Assembly (NCBI RefSeq): GCF_049723235.1 | Contig: NZ_JBNARB010000004.1 | Coordinates: forward strand, 62,001 to 126,000 | Direction: 5' to 3' | DNA length: 64,000 nt | Origin: Thermovenabulum sp049723235 | Lineage (GTDB): Bacteria > Bacillota > Thermosediminibacteria > Thermosediminibacterales > Thermosediminibacteraceae | Shown: positions 1-8,824 of the stretch, one piece after another | Layout: every line of letters begins with the position of its first letter | Numbering within the stretch: position 1 is the first letter of the stretch | The notes under the pieces: model-generated | Databases searched by the model: none | The model's input: the letters and a program-made list of their open reading frames with translations, nothing else | What the model was told of the DNA's origin: nothing | Program-made: the position numbers and the translations under genes

Positions 1-126
1 TGGGGAGAGGGCATCGTAACGGAAGTTCACGGAACCGGTGAAGATGTAGAGATTACGGTATTCTTTGAAAAAGAAGGTAAAAAGCACCTTTTAGCCAAAT
101 ACGCTCCACTTATTAAAATGAATTGA
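1..126 (+). CDS. pcrA: ATP-dependent DNA helicase PcrA, C-terminal tail (partial)
   Basis: This is the last 41 codons of a gene that begins before the window, ending in TGA. The tail reads WGEGIVTEV...LLAKYAPLIKMN, which resembles the small C-terminal Tudor-like domain of PcrA/UvrD helicases. That domain binds RNA polymerase in Bacillus PcrA (family knowledge). The next gene is ligA, and pcrA-ligA is a common Firmicutes order, which supports the call. The motor domains cannot be seen, so the assignment rests on the tail and the neighbour. Confidence 0.8.
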   Translation, partial: WGEGIVTEVHGTGEDVEITVFFEKEGKKHLLAKYAPLIKMN

Positions 127-151
127 CCTTACCTTGAATGGAGGTGGGGGA

Positions 152-2167
152 ATGGATAGGGAAAAAGCCAAAAAAAGAATAGCCGAATTGAGAGAACTGA
201 TTAATTTTCATAATAAGCAGTACTATGTTTTCGATAATCCGCAGATATCCGATTCGGAATTTGACAATTTGATGAAGGAACTGCAAAGGCTTGAGGAGGA
301 TTTTCCTGAATTCATCACTCCTGATTCTCCTACTCAGAGGGTGGGAGGGGAACCTCTTTCGGCATTTGCCCAGGTAGTCCACCGGGTTCCTATGATGAGT
401 TTATCCAATGCTTATACCAGGGAAGACCTGTTGGATTTCAACCGGAAGGTGGAAGAAATAGCAGGCTCAAAGGTAGAATACGTTGTTGAACTAAAAATAG
501 ATGGCCTGGCCGTCTCCATTACCTATGAAGATGGAATATATAAAAGGGCAGCAACGAGAGGTGATGGAGAAATTGGAGAAGATGTGACACAGAATGTGAG
601 GACTATTAAGAGCGTACCTTTAAAATTGGAATTTCCTGGGGATAAAAAACCGAGAATTATTGAAGTAAGGGGAGAAGTTTACCTTCCAAAAGAAGATTTT
701 AAAAAACTCAATGAAGAGAGGGAAGAGGAAGGACTTCCGCTGTTTGCAAACCCGCGCAATGCGGCTGCAGGTTCATTAAGACAGTTAGATCCAAGAATTA
801 CGGCGAAAAGGCCTCTTAATATATTTGTTTACGGTATCGGGTATTACGAAGGAATTGAATTTTCTACTCACTTTGAAATTCTCAAGTTCTATGAGGAAGT
901 GGGACTTAGAGTAAACCCTTATGCCAAACTTTTTGCCAATTTTGCTGATGTCATAGATTACTGCATGAGCTTTATAGAAAAAAGGCATGAGCTTCCCTAC
1001 GAAATAGACGGGATGGTAATAAAAGTAAATTCCCTTGAATTACAAAAAAAGCTGGGGTACACTGCTAAAAGCCCGCGCTGGGCGATAGCCTTCAAATTTC
1101 CTGCGGAGCAAAAAGAAACAACGGTAGAGGATATAATAGTAAGGGTAGGGAGAACAGGGGTTTTAACACCCACAGCTATCTTAAAGCCGGTGAGATTGGC
1201 CGGCAGTACGGTGAGCAAAGCAACGCTTCATAATGAGGACTACATAAAAGAAAAGGATATACGGATAGGGGATAAAGTAATAGTAGAAAAAGCGGGAGAC
1301 ATAATACCGGAAGTTGTGAAATCTTTAAAGGAAAAAAGAACCGGGAAAGAAAAGGAATTTGTAATGCCTGAAAATTGTCCCGAATGCGGGGAAAAAGTAA
1401 TACGTCTTGCGGAAGAGGTAGCATATAGGTGCACCAATCCATCCTGCCCGGCCCAGGTAAGGAGAAGTATAGAACACTTTGTCTCAAGGGATGCCATGGA
1501 TATACGAGGGATGGGACCCGCAATTGTAAATGCACTTTTATCAAATGGATTGATTAAAGATGCCGCCGATATATATTATTTAAAAAGAGAAGATCTTCTT
1601 CCTTTAGAGAGAATGGGTGAAAAATCTGTTGCCAACCTTTTAAAAGCCATTGAGGAGAGTAAAAAAAGGCCATTAGCAAGATTAATTTATGCCCTGGGAA
1701 TACCTTTTATTGGAGAAAAATCCGCTTCCATTCTTGCCGAGAATTTTTCATCCTTAGAAGACCTGATGAATGCTTCCTATGAAGATTTGATAAAAATACC
1801 CGAAATCGGAGAAAAAATGGCTCAAAGTATAATTGCTTTCTTCAGCAATGAAGGGACCAAAAAATTTATAGTTAAACTAAGGAATGCGGGAGTAAATACT
1901 AAAGGTGAGGCGGAAAAGAAAAATAAAGAAGGAATATTAAAAGGTCTTACCTTCGTAATAACGGGAACCCTGAGGAATTTTTCAAGAAATGAAGTAAAGG
2001 AATTAATAGAAAGCCTCGGGGGAAAGGTTACCGATAGCGTAAGTAAAAAAACCGACTATTTAATATTGGGAGAAGAACCGGGGTCTAAATTGGAGAAAGC
2101 TCGAAACTTAGGAACAAAAATATTGAATGAGGAACAATTCTTAGAACTAATAAAAACTGATAAATAA
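152..2167 (+). CDS. ligA: NAD+-dependent DNA ligase LigA
   Basis: Seals nicks in duplex DNA using NAD+ during replication and repair. The 671-residue protein has the full family layout. An N-terminal Ia/adenylation region carries the KIDG motif with the nucleotide-accepting lysine at about residue 115. An OB-fold follows, then a four-cysteine zinc finger from about residue 409 (CPECG...CTNPSCPAQ), helix-hairpin-helix repeats, and a C-terminal BRCT domain from about residue 585. I place the start at ATG 152 because GGAGGTGG lies just ahead of it. An in-frame TTG at 134 would put that ribosome binding site inside the gene. It follows pcrA by 25 bases, so the two are probably co-transcribed. Confidence 0.97.
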   Translation: MDREKAKKRIAELRELINFHNKQYYVFDNPQISDSEFDNLMKELQRLEEDFPEFITPDSPTQRVGGEPLSAFAQVVHRVPMMSLSNAYTREDLLDFNRKVEEIAGSKVEYVVELKIDGLAVSITYEDGIYKRAATRGDGEIGEDVTQNVRTIKSVPLKLEFPGDKKPRIIEVRGEVYLPKEDFKKLNEEREEEGLPLFANPRNAAAGSLRQLDPRITAKRPLNIFVYGIGYYEGIEFSTHFEILKFYEEVGLRVNPYAKLFANFADVIDYCMSFIEKRHELPYEIDGMVIKVNSLELQKKLGYTAKSPRWAIAFKFPAEQKETTVEDIIVRVGRTGVLTPTAILKPVRLAGSTVSKATLHNEDYIKEKDIRIGDKVIVEKAGDIIPEVVKSLKEKRTGKEKEFVMPENCPECGEKVIRLAEEVAYRCTNPSCPAQVRRSIEHFVSRDAMDIRGMGPAIVNALLSNGLIKDAADIYYLKREDLLPLERMGEKSVANLLKAIEESKKRPLARLIYALGIPFIGEKSASILAENFSSLEDLMNASYEDLIKIPEIGEKMAQSIIAFFSNEGTKKFIVKLRNAGVNTKGEAEKKNKEGILKGLTFVITGTLRNFSRNEVKELIESLGGKVTDSVSKKTDYLILGEEPGSKLEKARNLGTKILNEEQFLELIKTDK

Positions 2168-2236
2168 AATTGCAAAATTTCGGCAATAAAAGCCAAATAA
2201 CGACTTTTTATTTAAAAAAGAGGAGGCTCATAGAAA

Positions 2237-3382
2237 ATGAAAGATTTTCTTCTAATGACTCCGGGGCCTACCTATGTGTCGGAAAGGGTAAGGCAGGCTA
2301 TTTCTAAACCGATTACAAATCCTGATTTGGATGAAGAATTTTTTACCTTTTACGATGGTTTATGCGCTAAACTGGGGAAATTACTGAATACTAAAGAAGA
2401 TGTACTTGTATTATGCGGGGAAGGAATTTTGGGTTTGGAGGCTTCCGTTGCCTCTTTGGTTGAACCCGGTGATAAGGTGCTTTGTGTGGCTAACGGTGTT
2501 TTTGGAGAAGGTTTTGGCGAATTTGTAGAAATGTACGGTGGTGTACCCGTATATATTAAAAAAGAATACAATGAACCTGTAACTAAAAAAGATTTGGAGG
2601 ATGCTTTAAACAAAAACCCTGACGTAAAAATAGCAACTGTAGTTCACTGCGAGACCCCTGCCGGGCTAATAAATCCGATAGAAGAAATATGTCCGTATTT
2701 ACACGAAAGAGAAATTATTACAATAGTTGATGCTGTTTCCTCTATCGGAGGCATAAGGATAAATACCGATGAATGGGGTATAGATGTTATTCTTGGAGGG
2801 TCTCAAAAATGTTTATCCGCCCCTCCCGGCCTGAGTTTTCTTTCATTAAGTAAAAAGGCCTGGGAAAAAATAAAAAACAGAAAAACTCCTATTAGAGGTT
2901 ATTACTTGAATTTACTTTTATGGCAGGAAATGTGGAAAAAAAAGCGTATCTTCCCTTATACACAGCCCGTTTCGGATATTTACGGCTTAAACGAAGCGGT
3001 AAAAATAGCTTTGGAAGATGGAGAGGATATTTACCGGAGGCATAAAAAAATAGGGAAGGCCGTTAGAGAGACTTTAAAACAGGCAGGATTTCAAATTTAT
3101 CCTTTAGAAGGGTTCGAATCGGATACGGTGACGGCCTTTAATATTCCCGAAGGTATTGACGATGAAAAGTTTAGAAGGCATCTACTTAAAAAATACGGGG
3201 TAATGATAGCAGGCAGCTGGGGAAAACTCTCTGGCAGGGTATGGAGAATAGGACATATGGGAGAAAATGCAAGGGAAGATAGGGTATTCAAGTTTTTTAC
3301 GGAATTCCAAAAAGCGCTTCAGGATTTCCACCGGGATATTAATGGAAAAAAACTTTCAGAAATATTCGCCGGAACTTTATGA
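2237..3382 (+). CDS. Class V (serine-pyruvate/alanine-glyoxylate type) aminotransferase
   Basis: A PLP-dependent aminotransferase of the small-molecule class V group that includes alanine-glyoxylate and serine-glyoxylate/pyruvate transaminases. The N-terminus has the typical MTPGPT motif. The cofactor-binding aspartate is in IVDAVSS at about residue 166, and the Schiff-base lysine is in GGSQKCLSAPPG at about residue 191. The length (381) is normal. AGGAGG precedes ATG 2237. The real substrate pair cannot be read from sequence; phosphonate or purine-linked members share this fold. It stands between ligA and gatCAB with its own hairpin at the 3' end. Confidence 0.88.
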   Translation: MKDFLLMTPGPTYVSERVRQAISKPITNPDLDEEFFTFYDGLCAKLGKLLNTKEDVLVLCGEGILGLEASVASLVEPGDKVLCVANGVFGEGFGEFVEMYGGVPVYIKKEYNEPVTKKDLEDALNKNPDVKIATVVHCETPAGLINPIEEICPYLHEREIITIVDAVSSIGGIRINTDEWGIDVILGGSQKCLSAPPGLSFLSLSKKAWEKIKNRKTPIRGYYLNLLLWQEMWKKKRIFPYTQPVSDIYGLNEAVKIALEDGEDIYRRHKKIGKAVRETLKQAGFQIYPLEGFESDTVTAFNIPEGIDDEKFRRHLLKKYGVMIAGSWGKLSGRVWRIGHMGENAREDRVFKFFTEFQKALQDFHRDINGKKLSEIFAGTL

Positions 3383-3392
3383 TTTTCCGGCG
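3367..3392 (+). terminator. Weak hairpin at the end of the aminotransferase gene
   Basis: The arms CGCCGGAA and TTCCGGCG pair perfectly around a 10-base loop that contains the stop codon of the preceding gene. The downstream tract is AT-rich (attaatttta) but not a pure T run. It may therefore be a weak terminator or an RNA-stabilising hairpin. Confidence 0.5.
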
Positions 3393-3402
3393 ATTAATTT
3401 TA

Positions 3403-3431
3403 TTGTATATCGCAGGGTAAAATGATAAAAT
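3403..3431 (+). promoter_or_regulatory. Candidate sigma-A promoter for gatCAB
   Basis: TTGTAT (3403-3408) and TAAAAT (3426-3431) are separated by exactly 17 bases, about 35 bases ahead of the gatC start. It follows the hairpin closing the previous gene, which fits a new transcription unit. Confidence 0.55.
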
Positions 3432-3465
3432 AATACTCGTTAAAAAATGAGAAAGAGGTGAAAAC

Positions 3466-3756
3466 GTGAAGATTAGCAAAGAAACTGTAGAACATGTTGC
3501 TAATTTAGCGAGACTTTACCTGAATGATGAAGAAAAAAAAGAAATGGCAGAAAAATTAAGTTCTATTTTGGAATATATGGATAAATTATCCGAATTGGAT
3601 ACTTCAAATGTTCCTCCTACATCCCATGTAATTCCAATTCAAAATGTCTTTAGAGAAGACGTTGTTATGGAAAGCCTTCCTTTGTCAGAGGTATTAAAAA
3701 ATGCTCCGGACAGCGAAAAGGGTTTCTTTAAAGTCCCAAGGGTTATTGAAGAATAA
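3466..3756 (+). CDS. gatC: Asp-tRNA(Asn)/Glu-tRNA(Gln) amidotransferase subunit C
   Basis: The small subunit of the GatCAB amidotransferase, which converts Glu-tRNA(Gln) and/or Asp-tRNA(Asn) to the amide form. GatC wraps around GatA and GatB and stabilises them. The 96-residue protein shows the family opening (VEHVANLARLYLNDEE) and the central SSILEYMDKLSELDT helix. The start is GTG 3466, with AGAGGTG 6-12 bases upstream. It is the first gene of gatC-gatA-gatB, with 12-22 base gaps. The complex suggests that direct glutaminyl- or asparaginyl-tRNA charging is missing or incomplete here (inference). Confidence 0.96.
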   Translation: MKISKETVEHVANLARLYLNDEEKKEMAEKLSSILEYMDKLSELDTSNVPPTSHVIPIQNVFREDVVMESLPLSEVLKNAPDSEKGFFKVPRVIEE

Positions 3757-3778
3757 AGGTGAATAGGAGGTAACAAAA

Positions 3779-5230
3779 TTGAAGTTTTATGAACTTACAA
3801 TTCACGAAGCCCATCAACTCTTAAAAAAAGGTGAGATATCTTCAAAGGAATTAACCCTTTCTGTTATAGAAAGAATTCAAAAGGTGGAGGATAAGGTAAG
3901 AGCCTATGTAACAATCAACGAAGAGGAAGCTCTTAAAAATAGCGAGGAAATTGACAATACCAAGGACTTTTCAACACCCCTATCGGGTATTCCTGTAGCT
4001 ATCAAAGATAATATATGTACATATAATTTGCGGACTACCTGCTCTTCAAAAATATTGGAAAATTTCATCCCCCCTTATGATGCAACCGTTATAAAAAAAT
4101 TAAAAACAAATAATGCGGTAATAATTGGCAAGACGAATATGGATGAATTTGCCATGGGGTCCTCTACTGAAAACTCCGCTTTTTTCCCGACAAGGAATCC
4201 ATGGGATCAAACAAGGGTTCCGGGGGGATCCTCCGGAGGCTCTGCAGCAGCTGTGGCCGCGGATGAATGTATATATGCCCTCGGTTCCGATACCGGTGGT
4301 TCTATCAGGCAACCGGCAAATTACTGCGGGGTGGTAGGATTAAAGCCTACCTATGGAAGGGTATCCAGATACGGTCTTGTCGCCTATGCTTCTTCGCTCG
4401 ACCAGATTGGCCCTATTACCAAGGATGTAACGGATTGTGCCATTGTGCTAAATAGTATTTGCGGATGGGATGAGAAGGATTCTACTTCTGCCGATGTTCC
4501 TGTCGATGATTACACTAAATACCTTGTAGAAGATGTGCGGGGTTTAAAGATAGGGATTCCGAAAGAATACATGGGCGAAGGTATTGATGAAGACGTAAAA
4601 TCGGTAGTTTATTCCACAGCTAAATTACTGGAGAAACTGGGAGCTGTTTGTGAAGAAATTTCCCTTCCCCATACCGAATATGCCCTGTGGGCATATTATA
4701 TTATTGCACCGGCGGAGGCGAGCTCAAACCTTGCCAGGTACGATGGAATAAGGTATGGAGTAAGGGCAAAGAATTACGAAGATCTAATAGATTTATATAA
4801 AAAGACCCGAAGCGAAGGTTTCGGGGCTGAAGTAAAAAGAAGAATAATGCTTGGTACCTATGCTTTGAGCGCTGGTTACTATGATGCTTATTATTTAAAA
4901 GCCCAGAAAGTCAGGACTCTTGTCAAAAGGGACTTTGATAAAGCCTTTGAAAAATATGATTTAATTTTATCTCCCGTAGCCCCATCTACGGCTTTTAAAA
5001 TAGGTGAAATGGTGGACGATCCTTTGAAAATGTATATGTCCGATGTATGTACCATCCCCGTTAATATGGCCGGTCTTCCGGCGATTTCGATACCTGTAAG
5101 TTTTTCTAACGGTTTACCGGTAGGGATACAACTTATTGGAAAAGCTTTCGACGAAGGAACCCTGCTTAAAGTTTCCTATACCTTGGAAAAAGCCGTGAAT
5201 TTGGAAAAGAGAAAGCCGCAACTTGATTGA
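3779..5230 (+). CDS. gatA: Asp-tRNA(Asn)/Glu-tRNA(Gln) amidotransferase subunit A
   Basis: The glutaminase subunit, which releases ammonia from glutamine for transfer to misacylated tRNA. The amidase-signature Ser-Ser-Lys triad is visible: Lys76 in VAIKDN, the cis-Ser in GGSSGGS (Ser151) and the nucleophile Ser175 in GSDTGGS. Each lies three residues before the S. aureus numbering I recall (79/154/178). The length (483) is standard. The start is TTG 3779, after a strong TAGGAGG; no ATG lies nearby. The ammonia is channelled to GatB, encoded next. Confidence 0.97.
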   Translation: MKFYELTIHEAHQLLKKGEISSKELTLSVIERIQKVEDKVRAYVTINEEEALKNSEEIDNTKDFSTPLSGIPVAIKDNICTYNLRTTCSSKILENFIPPYDATVIKKLKTNNAVIIGKTNMDEFAMGSSTENSAFFPTRNPWDQTRVPGGSSGGSAAAVAADECIYALGSDTGGSIRQPANYCGVVGLKPTYGRVSRYGLVAYASSLDQIGPITKDVTDCAIVLNSICGWDEKDSTSADVPVDDYTKYLVEDVRGLKIGIPKEYMGEGIDEDVKSVVYSTAKLLEKLGAVCEEISLPHTEYALWAYYIIAPAEASSNLARYDGIRYGVRAKNYEDLIDLYKKTRSEGFGAEVKRRIMLGTYALSAGYYDAYYLKAQKVRTLVKRDFDKAFEKYDLILSPVAPSTAFKIGEMVDDPLKMYMSDVCTIPVNMAGLPAISIPVSFSNGLPVGIQLIGKAFDEGTLLKVSYTLEKAVNLEKRKPQLD

Positions 5231-5242
5231 GGAGGTTGTAAG

Positions 5243-6670
5243 ATGTCTTACGAAACCGTAATCGGCCTTGAGGTACATGTAGAACTGCTTACAAAATCTA
5301 AAGTTTTCTGCGGTTGCAGCACGGAATTCGGAAAAGATGTAAATACTCACTGCTGCCCGGTATGCTTGGGAATGCCCGGCGTTCTCCCCGTTACAAATAA
5401 AAAAGCGGTGGAATATGCGATAAAAGCTGCCCTCGCATTAAACTGCGAGATCGCTGAGTATTCCAAATTTGACAGGAAAAACTATTTTTACCCTGACCTG
5501 CCAAAAGCCTATCAAATTTCCCAGTATGACATGCCCCTGGCAAAAAAAGGTTATATTGAAATAGAGATTGATGGCAATATTAAGAGAATAGGGATTAACC
5601 GGCTTCACTTGGAAGAAGATGCGGGTAAGCTTGTCCATGAAGAAGGCAAGGGTTATTCCCTTGTGGATTTAAACAGGACGGGAGTGCCCCTGATAGAAAT
5701 TGTATCGGAGCCTGATCTCAGGTCTCCGGAGGAAGCGTGGCTTTATTTAAATAAGTTAAAGACAATACTTCAGTATATTGAGGTTTCCGACTGTAAAATG
5801 GAGGAAGGATCTTTAAGATGTGATGTAAATATTTCCCTGAGGCCTGTGGGTTCGGAAAAATTCGGCAAGAAGGTGGAAATTAAAAATTTAGGGTCTTTTA
5901 AAGCTGTAAAACGGGCTCTGGAATACGAAGAAAAAAGGCAGAGGGAACTTTTGGAACAGGGCTTTGAAGTGGTTCAGGAGACGAGAAGGTGGGATGAAGC
6001 AAGGGGTATTACCACCTCCATGAGAAGTAAGGAAGAGGCCCACGATTACAGGTATTTCCCCGATCCCGATCTTGTACCGATGATTATTGATAAAAAATGG
6101 GTAGAAGAAATCAAAACCACCTTACCCGAATTACCCGATGAAAAAAAGAAAAGGTATATGAGGGATTTCGGTCTTCCCGAGTACGATGCATCGGTAATAA
6201 CCTCCAGCAAGTCCTTTGCAAAATTTTATGAAGAATGTGTAGAACTTTATCATGACCCCAAAATAGTAAGCAACTGGGTTATGTCCGAGCTCCTTGGCCT
6301 GTTAAATGAAAAGGGCATGGAAATTGATGAAGTAACATTTAAACCCGCTGATTTTGTAAAAATGCTGAAACTTATCGATAATGGTACTATAAGCGGGAAA
6401 ATAGCCAAGGATTTGTTCAAGGAAATGTTTGAAACAGGGAAAGACCCGGAAGTGATTGTTAAAGAAAAAGGATTGGTACAGATAACCGATGAAGATGAGA
6501 TAAGAAAGGTAGCCCAGAAGGTTATAGATGAGAACAAAAAGTCTGTTGAAGATTACAAAAGCGGGAAGGAAAAAGCTTTTGGATTTCTTGTCGGTCAGAT
6601 TATGAAAGAAACCAAAGGCAAAGCAAATCCGCAGTTAGCAAATAAGGTGTTAAAAGAACTATTAGGATAA
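5243..6670 (+). CDS. gatB: Asp-tRNA(Asn)/Glu-tRNA(Gln) amidotransferase subunit B
   Basis: The kinase/transamidase subunit that activates the misacylated tRNA with ATP and accepts ammonia from GatA. The N-terminus YETVIGLEVHVELLTKSK is the GatB hallmark. It is followed by the CxC...CCPVC zinc site near residues 28-45 and a catalytic cradle. The C-terminal helical and YqeY-like tail ends in KANPQLANKVLKELL, which contacts the tRNA. The 475-residue length is normal. The start ATG 5243 has GGAGGTTG just upstream, overlapping the end of gatA closely, so the three subunits are translationally grouped. Confidence 0.97.
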   Translation: MSYETVIGLEVHVELLTKSKVFCGCSTEFGKDVNTHCCPVCLGMPGVLPVTNKKAVEYAIKAALALNCEIAEYSKFDRKNYFYPDLPKAYQISQYDMPLAKKGYIEIEIDGNIKRIGINRLHLEEDAGKLVHEEGKGYSLVDLNRTGVPLIEIVSEPDLRSPEEAWLYLNKLKTILQYIEVSDCKMEEGSLRCDVNISLRPVGSEKFGKKVEIKNLGSFKAVKRALEYEEKRQRELLEQGFEVVQETRRWDEARGITTSMRSKEEAHDYRYFPDPDLVPMIIDKKWVEEIKTTLPELPDEKKKRYMRDFGLPEYDASVITSSKSFAKFYEECVELYHDPKIVSNWVMSELLGLLNEKGMEIDEVTFKPADFVKMLKLIDNGTISGKIAKDLFKEMFETGKDPEVIVKEKGLVQITDEDEIRKVAQKVIDENKKSVEDYKSGKEKAFGFLVGQIMKETKGKANPQLANKVLKELLG

Positions 6671-6764
6671 AGACCAATAAAAATAAGCAGTTAATTTAAT
6701 TTGTTAAAAATTTATATTGATAAATAGGGTGTTTTAAAATAAAATATTTGCTGTGTTTAATTTT

Positions 6765-6787
6765 AAGCCTCTTAAAGGCTTTTTTTA
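6765..6787 (+). terminator. Rho-independent terminator after gatB
   Basis: A six-base stem (AAGCCT/AGGCTT) with a five-base loop is followed by a run of T. It lies about 95 bases after the gatB stop and closes the gatCAB transcript. Confidence 0.8.
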
Positions 6788-7015
6788 TTTACAGTTATCA
6801 CTTGTCAGACAACATTTTAAGATTAAATATCAGTAAAGAAGGAAAAATGAATTTTGTGGAGAATATATAAACTACGTTAAAATTAAAAACTTGGTTAAAT
6901 TTTCACTTGTTATTCTAAGTTTTTAAATTTAAAATAAAGACTAAAAAGGGGGGATTGTAGAATAAAATTTAAATTAGGTAAAATTTAATTTTAAATTTTA
7001 ACGGGAGGGAAATAA
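6788..7015 (+). other. AT-rich leader region ahead of oppA
   Basis: Together with the gatB 3' end this is about 345 bases without a gene. Past the terminator it is very AT-rich and holds no ORF. I see an imperfect inverted repeat at 6963-7000 (TAAAATTTAAATT against AATTTTAAATTTTA) just upstream of the oppA ribosome binding site. It could fold in the leader RNA or bind a regulator. No convincing -35/-10 pair stands out. I see no riboswitch signature. Confidence 0.35.
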
Positions 7016-8683
7016 ATGTTTAAGAAAAGCATAGCTTTGTTAGTAATTCTCTTATTGGTTGTGGGAATGCTCGCGGGCTGCGGAAGCCAGCAATCTTCAA
7101 ATCAAAATCAGAATCAACAGCAGCAACAGCAAACACAACCCAAGGAAAAAGAATTAGTCTTTGCCATAGGTGCAGAAGTACCTAACCTCGATGCCCAGAA
7201 AGCCACCGATACTTATGCTATAATGGTAGGCAATGCGGTATTTGAAGGTTTGGTAAGGGTATATGATGGAAAAGTGTATCCCGGAATGGCTGAAAAGTGG
7301 GAAGTATCAGAAGATAAAACAACCTATACTTTCCATTTAAGGGATGCTAAATGGAGCGACGGCTCACCGGTTACCGCATACGATTTTGAATATGCAATCA
7401 AGAGACTTCTTGATCCAAACACAGCCTCCGAATACGCTTTCCAGGGTTATTATATTGTAAACGGTGAGGAATACAATACCGGTAAAATAACGGATCCCAA
7501 CCAGATTGGCGTAAAAGCTCTTGACGATAAGACACTTCAGATAAAATTAAAGGTTCCGACAAAATATTTCGAAAGCTTGCTGAGCTTCATATCTTTCTAT
7601 CCTGTAAAGAAAGATTTTGTAGAAAAGATGGGTGAAAAATACGCTGCCGATGCGGATAAGATGCTCTACAACGGTCCATTCATTTTGAAAGACTGGAAGC
7701 ACGAGCAGGAATTAGTCCTTGAAAAGAACCCCAACTACTGGAACAAAGATGCTATAAAACTTGACAGGGTTAAAATTTTAGTGGTAAATGAAGCAAATAC
7801 AGCCTATCAGATGTATGAAAACGGCGAACTCGATTTCGTAGGTATTCCTCCGGATTTCGTACAAAAACTCAAAGATGAGGGCAAGGCTTTGTTCTACTAT
7901 GATGGTGCGGAATTCTACTTCCAGTTCAACGTAAAAAGACCCGGTAAACCATGGCTTGCAAATGAGAACTTCATTAGGGCCTTTGGTTTTGCAATAGACA
8001 GGGAAGATTGGATCAAAGCAGTGTTAGGTGGAGTATCCGATCCAGCAACAAGATACGTTCTGCCTCTGCTTTCCGGTGTAGAAAAGAAATTCGTAGAGGA
8101 ATATCCCTATGAGTTCTATCCCAGGAAGGCCGATCCTGCAAAAGCAAAAGAGTACCTGGATAAAGCTCTAAAAGAGCTCAAGATTAGCGATCCTTCAAAG
8201 ATTAAGATTGAATTCTTAACCGATGACAGCTCCAGGGCAAAATTAATGGCAGAAACGATTCAGGACATGATTAAGAAGAACTTAGGTATAGAACTCGTAA
8301 TTAAGCAGGTGCCCTTCAAACAGAGACTTGAATTAATGAACAAATCCGACTACGATATAGTATTTGCCGGCTGGGGTCCCGACTACGATGACCCGATGAC
8401 CTACATCGACCTCTGGGTAACCGGCGGCGGGCATAACAACACCGGATGGAGCAACAAACAGTACGATGAACTCGTAAAATTCGCAAAGACCACAACCGAC
8501 TTCAAGAAACGCGCCGATGCCATGTTTGAAGCAGAAAAGCTACTCCTTGAAAAGGGCCCCATCGTACCCGTTTACTTCAGGCAGAGGGCATGGACGAAGA
8601 AGGATTACGTAACAGGCCTGGTAAGAAACTTCATAGGTCCCGACCCAGACTTCATTTATGCTGATGTAGAAGGGAAGAATTAA
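7016..8683 (+). CDS. oppA: Oligopeptide ABC transporter, substrate-binding lipoprotein
   Basis: An extracellular peptide-capture protein of the SBP family 5 (OppA/DppA) class, anchored to the outer face of the membrane. The signal peptide ends in a lipobox, LAGC, with the lipidated cysteine at residue 22. A Gln/Asn-rich linker (QNQNQQQQQQ) joins it to the mature domain. The family core follows: PNLDAQKATDTYA, a YTFHLRDAKWSDGSPVTAYDF block and a C-terminal two-lobe fold. The length (555) is typical. GGGAGG precedes ATG 7016. It heads oppABCDF; an intergenic hairpin after it would leave oppA mRNA in excess over the permease genes. Confidence 0.95.
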   Translation: MFKKSIALLVILLLVVGMLAGCGSQQSSNQNQNQQQQQQTQPKEKELVFAIGAEVPNLDAQKATDTYAIMVGNAVFEGLVRVYDGKVYPGMAEKWEVSEDKTTYTFHLRDAKWSDGSPVTAYDFEYAIKRLLDPNTASEYAFQGYYIVNGEEYNTGKITDPNQIGVKALDDKTLQIKLKVPTKYFESLLSFISFYPVKKDFVEKMGEKYAADADKMLYNGPFILKDWKHEQELVLEKNPNYWNKDAIKLDRVKILVVNEANTAYQMYENGELDFVGIPPDFVQKLKDEGKALFYYDGAEFYFQFNVKRPGKPWLANENFIRAFGFAIDREDWIKAVLGGVSDPATRYVLPLLSGVEKKFVEEYPYEFYPRKADPAKAKEYLDKALKELKISDPSKIKIEFLTDDSSRAKLMAETIQDMIKKNLGIELVIKQVPFKQRLELMNKSDYDIVFAGWGPDYDDPMTYIDLWVTGGGHNNTGWSNKQYDELVKFAKTTTDFKKRADAMFEAEKLLLEKGPIVPVYFRQRAWTKKDYVTGLVRNFIGPDPDFIYADVEGKN

Positions 8684-8717
8684 GTAGTTTCAAAGTTAAA
8701 AGATAAAGAGATAAGAG

Positions 8718-8751
8718 ACGGAGGTATATGCATAAAAGCGTATACCTCCGT
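8718..8751 (+). terminator. Long intercistronic hairpin between oppA and oppB
   Basis: Fourteen-base arms (ACGGAGGTATATGC and GCGTATACCTCCGT) pair with one G-U around an ATAAAA loop. The following tract (ttgtgataa) is a poor T run, so full termination looks unlikely. A partial terminator or a 3' end stabiliser of oppA mRNA is the usual role for such hairpins after binding-protein genes. Confidence 0.7.
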
Positions 8752-8824
8752 TTGTGATAATTGAAAATGTTCAATATAATAAAATATTAAAAAATAGAAC
8801 AATAAATTATTCGGGGGTATTTAA

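Noticed and set aside
134..151. TTG 134 as the ligA start
   Set aside because: It would place the GGAGGTGG ribosome binding site inside the gene; ATG 152 has ideal spacing and gives the normal lysine position 115.
6788..7015. Possible riboswitch or T-box upstream of oppA
   Set aside because: No conserved core such as the T-box sequence, and no GC-rich folded domain; the region is plain AT-rich with one imperfect repeat.
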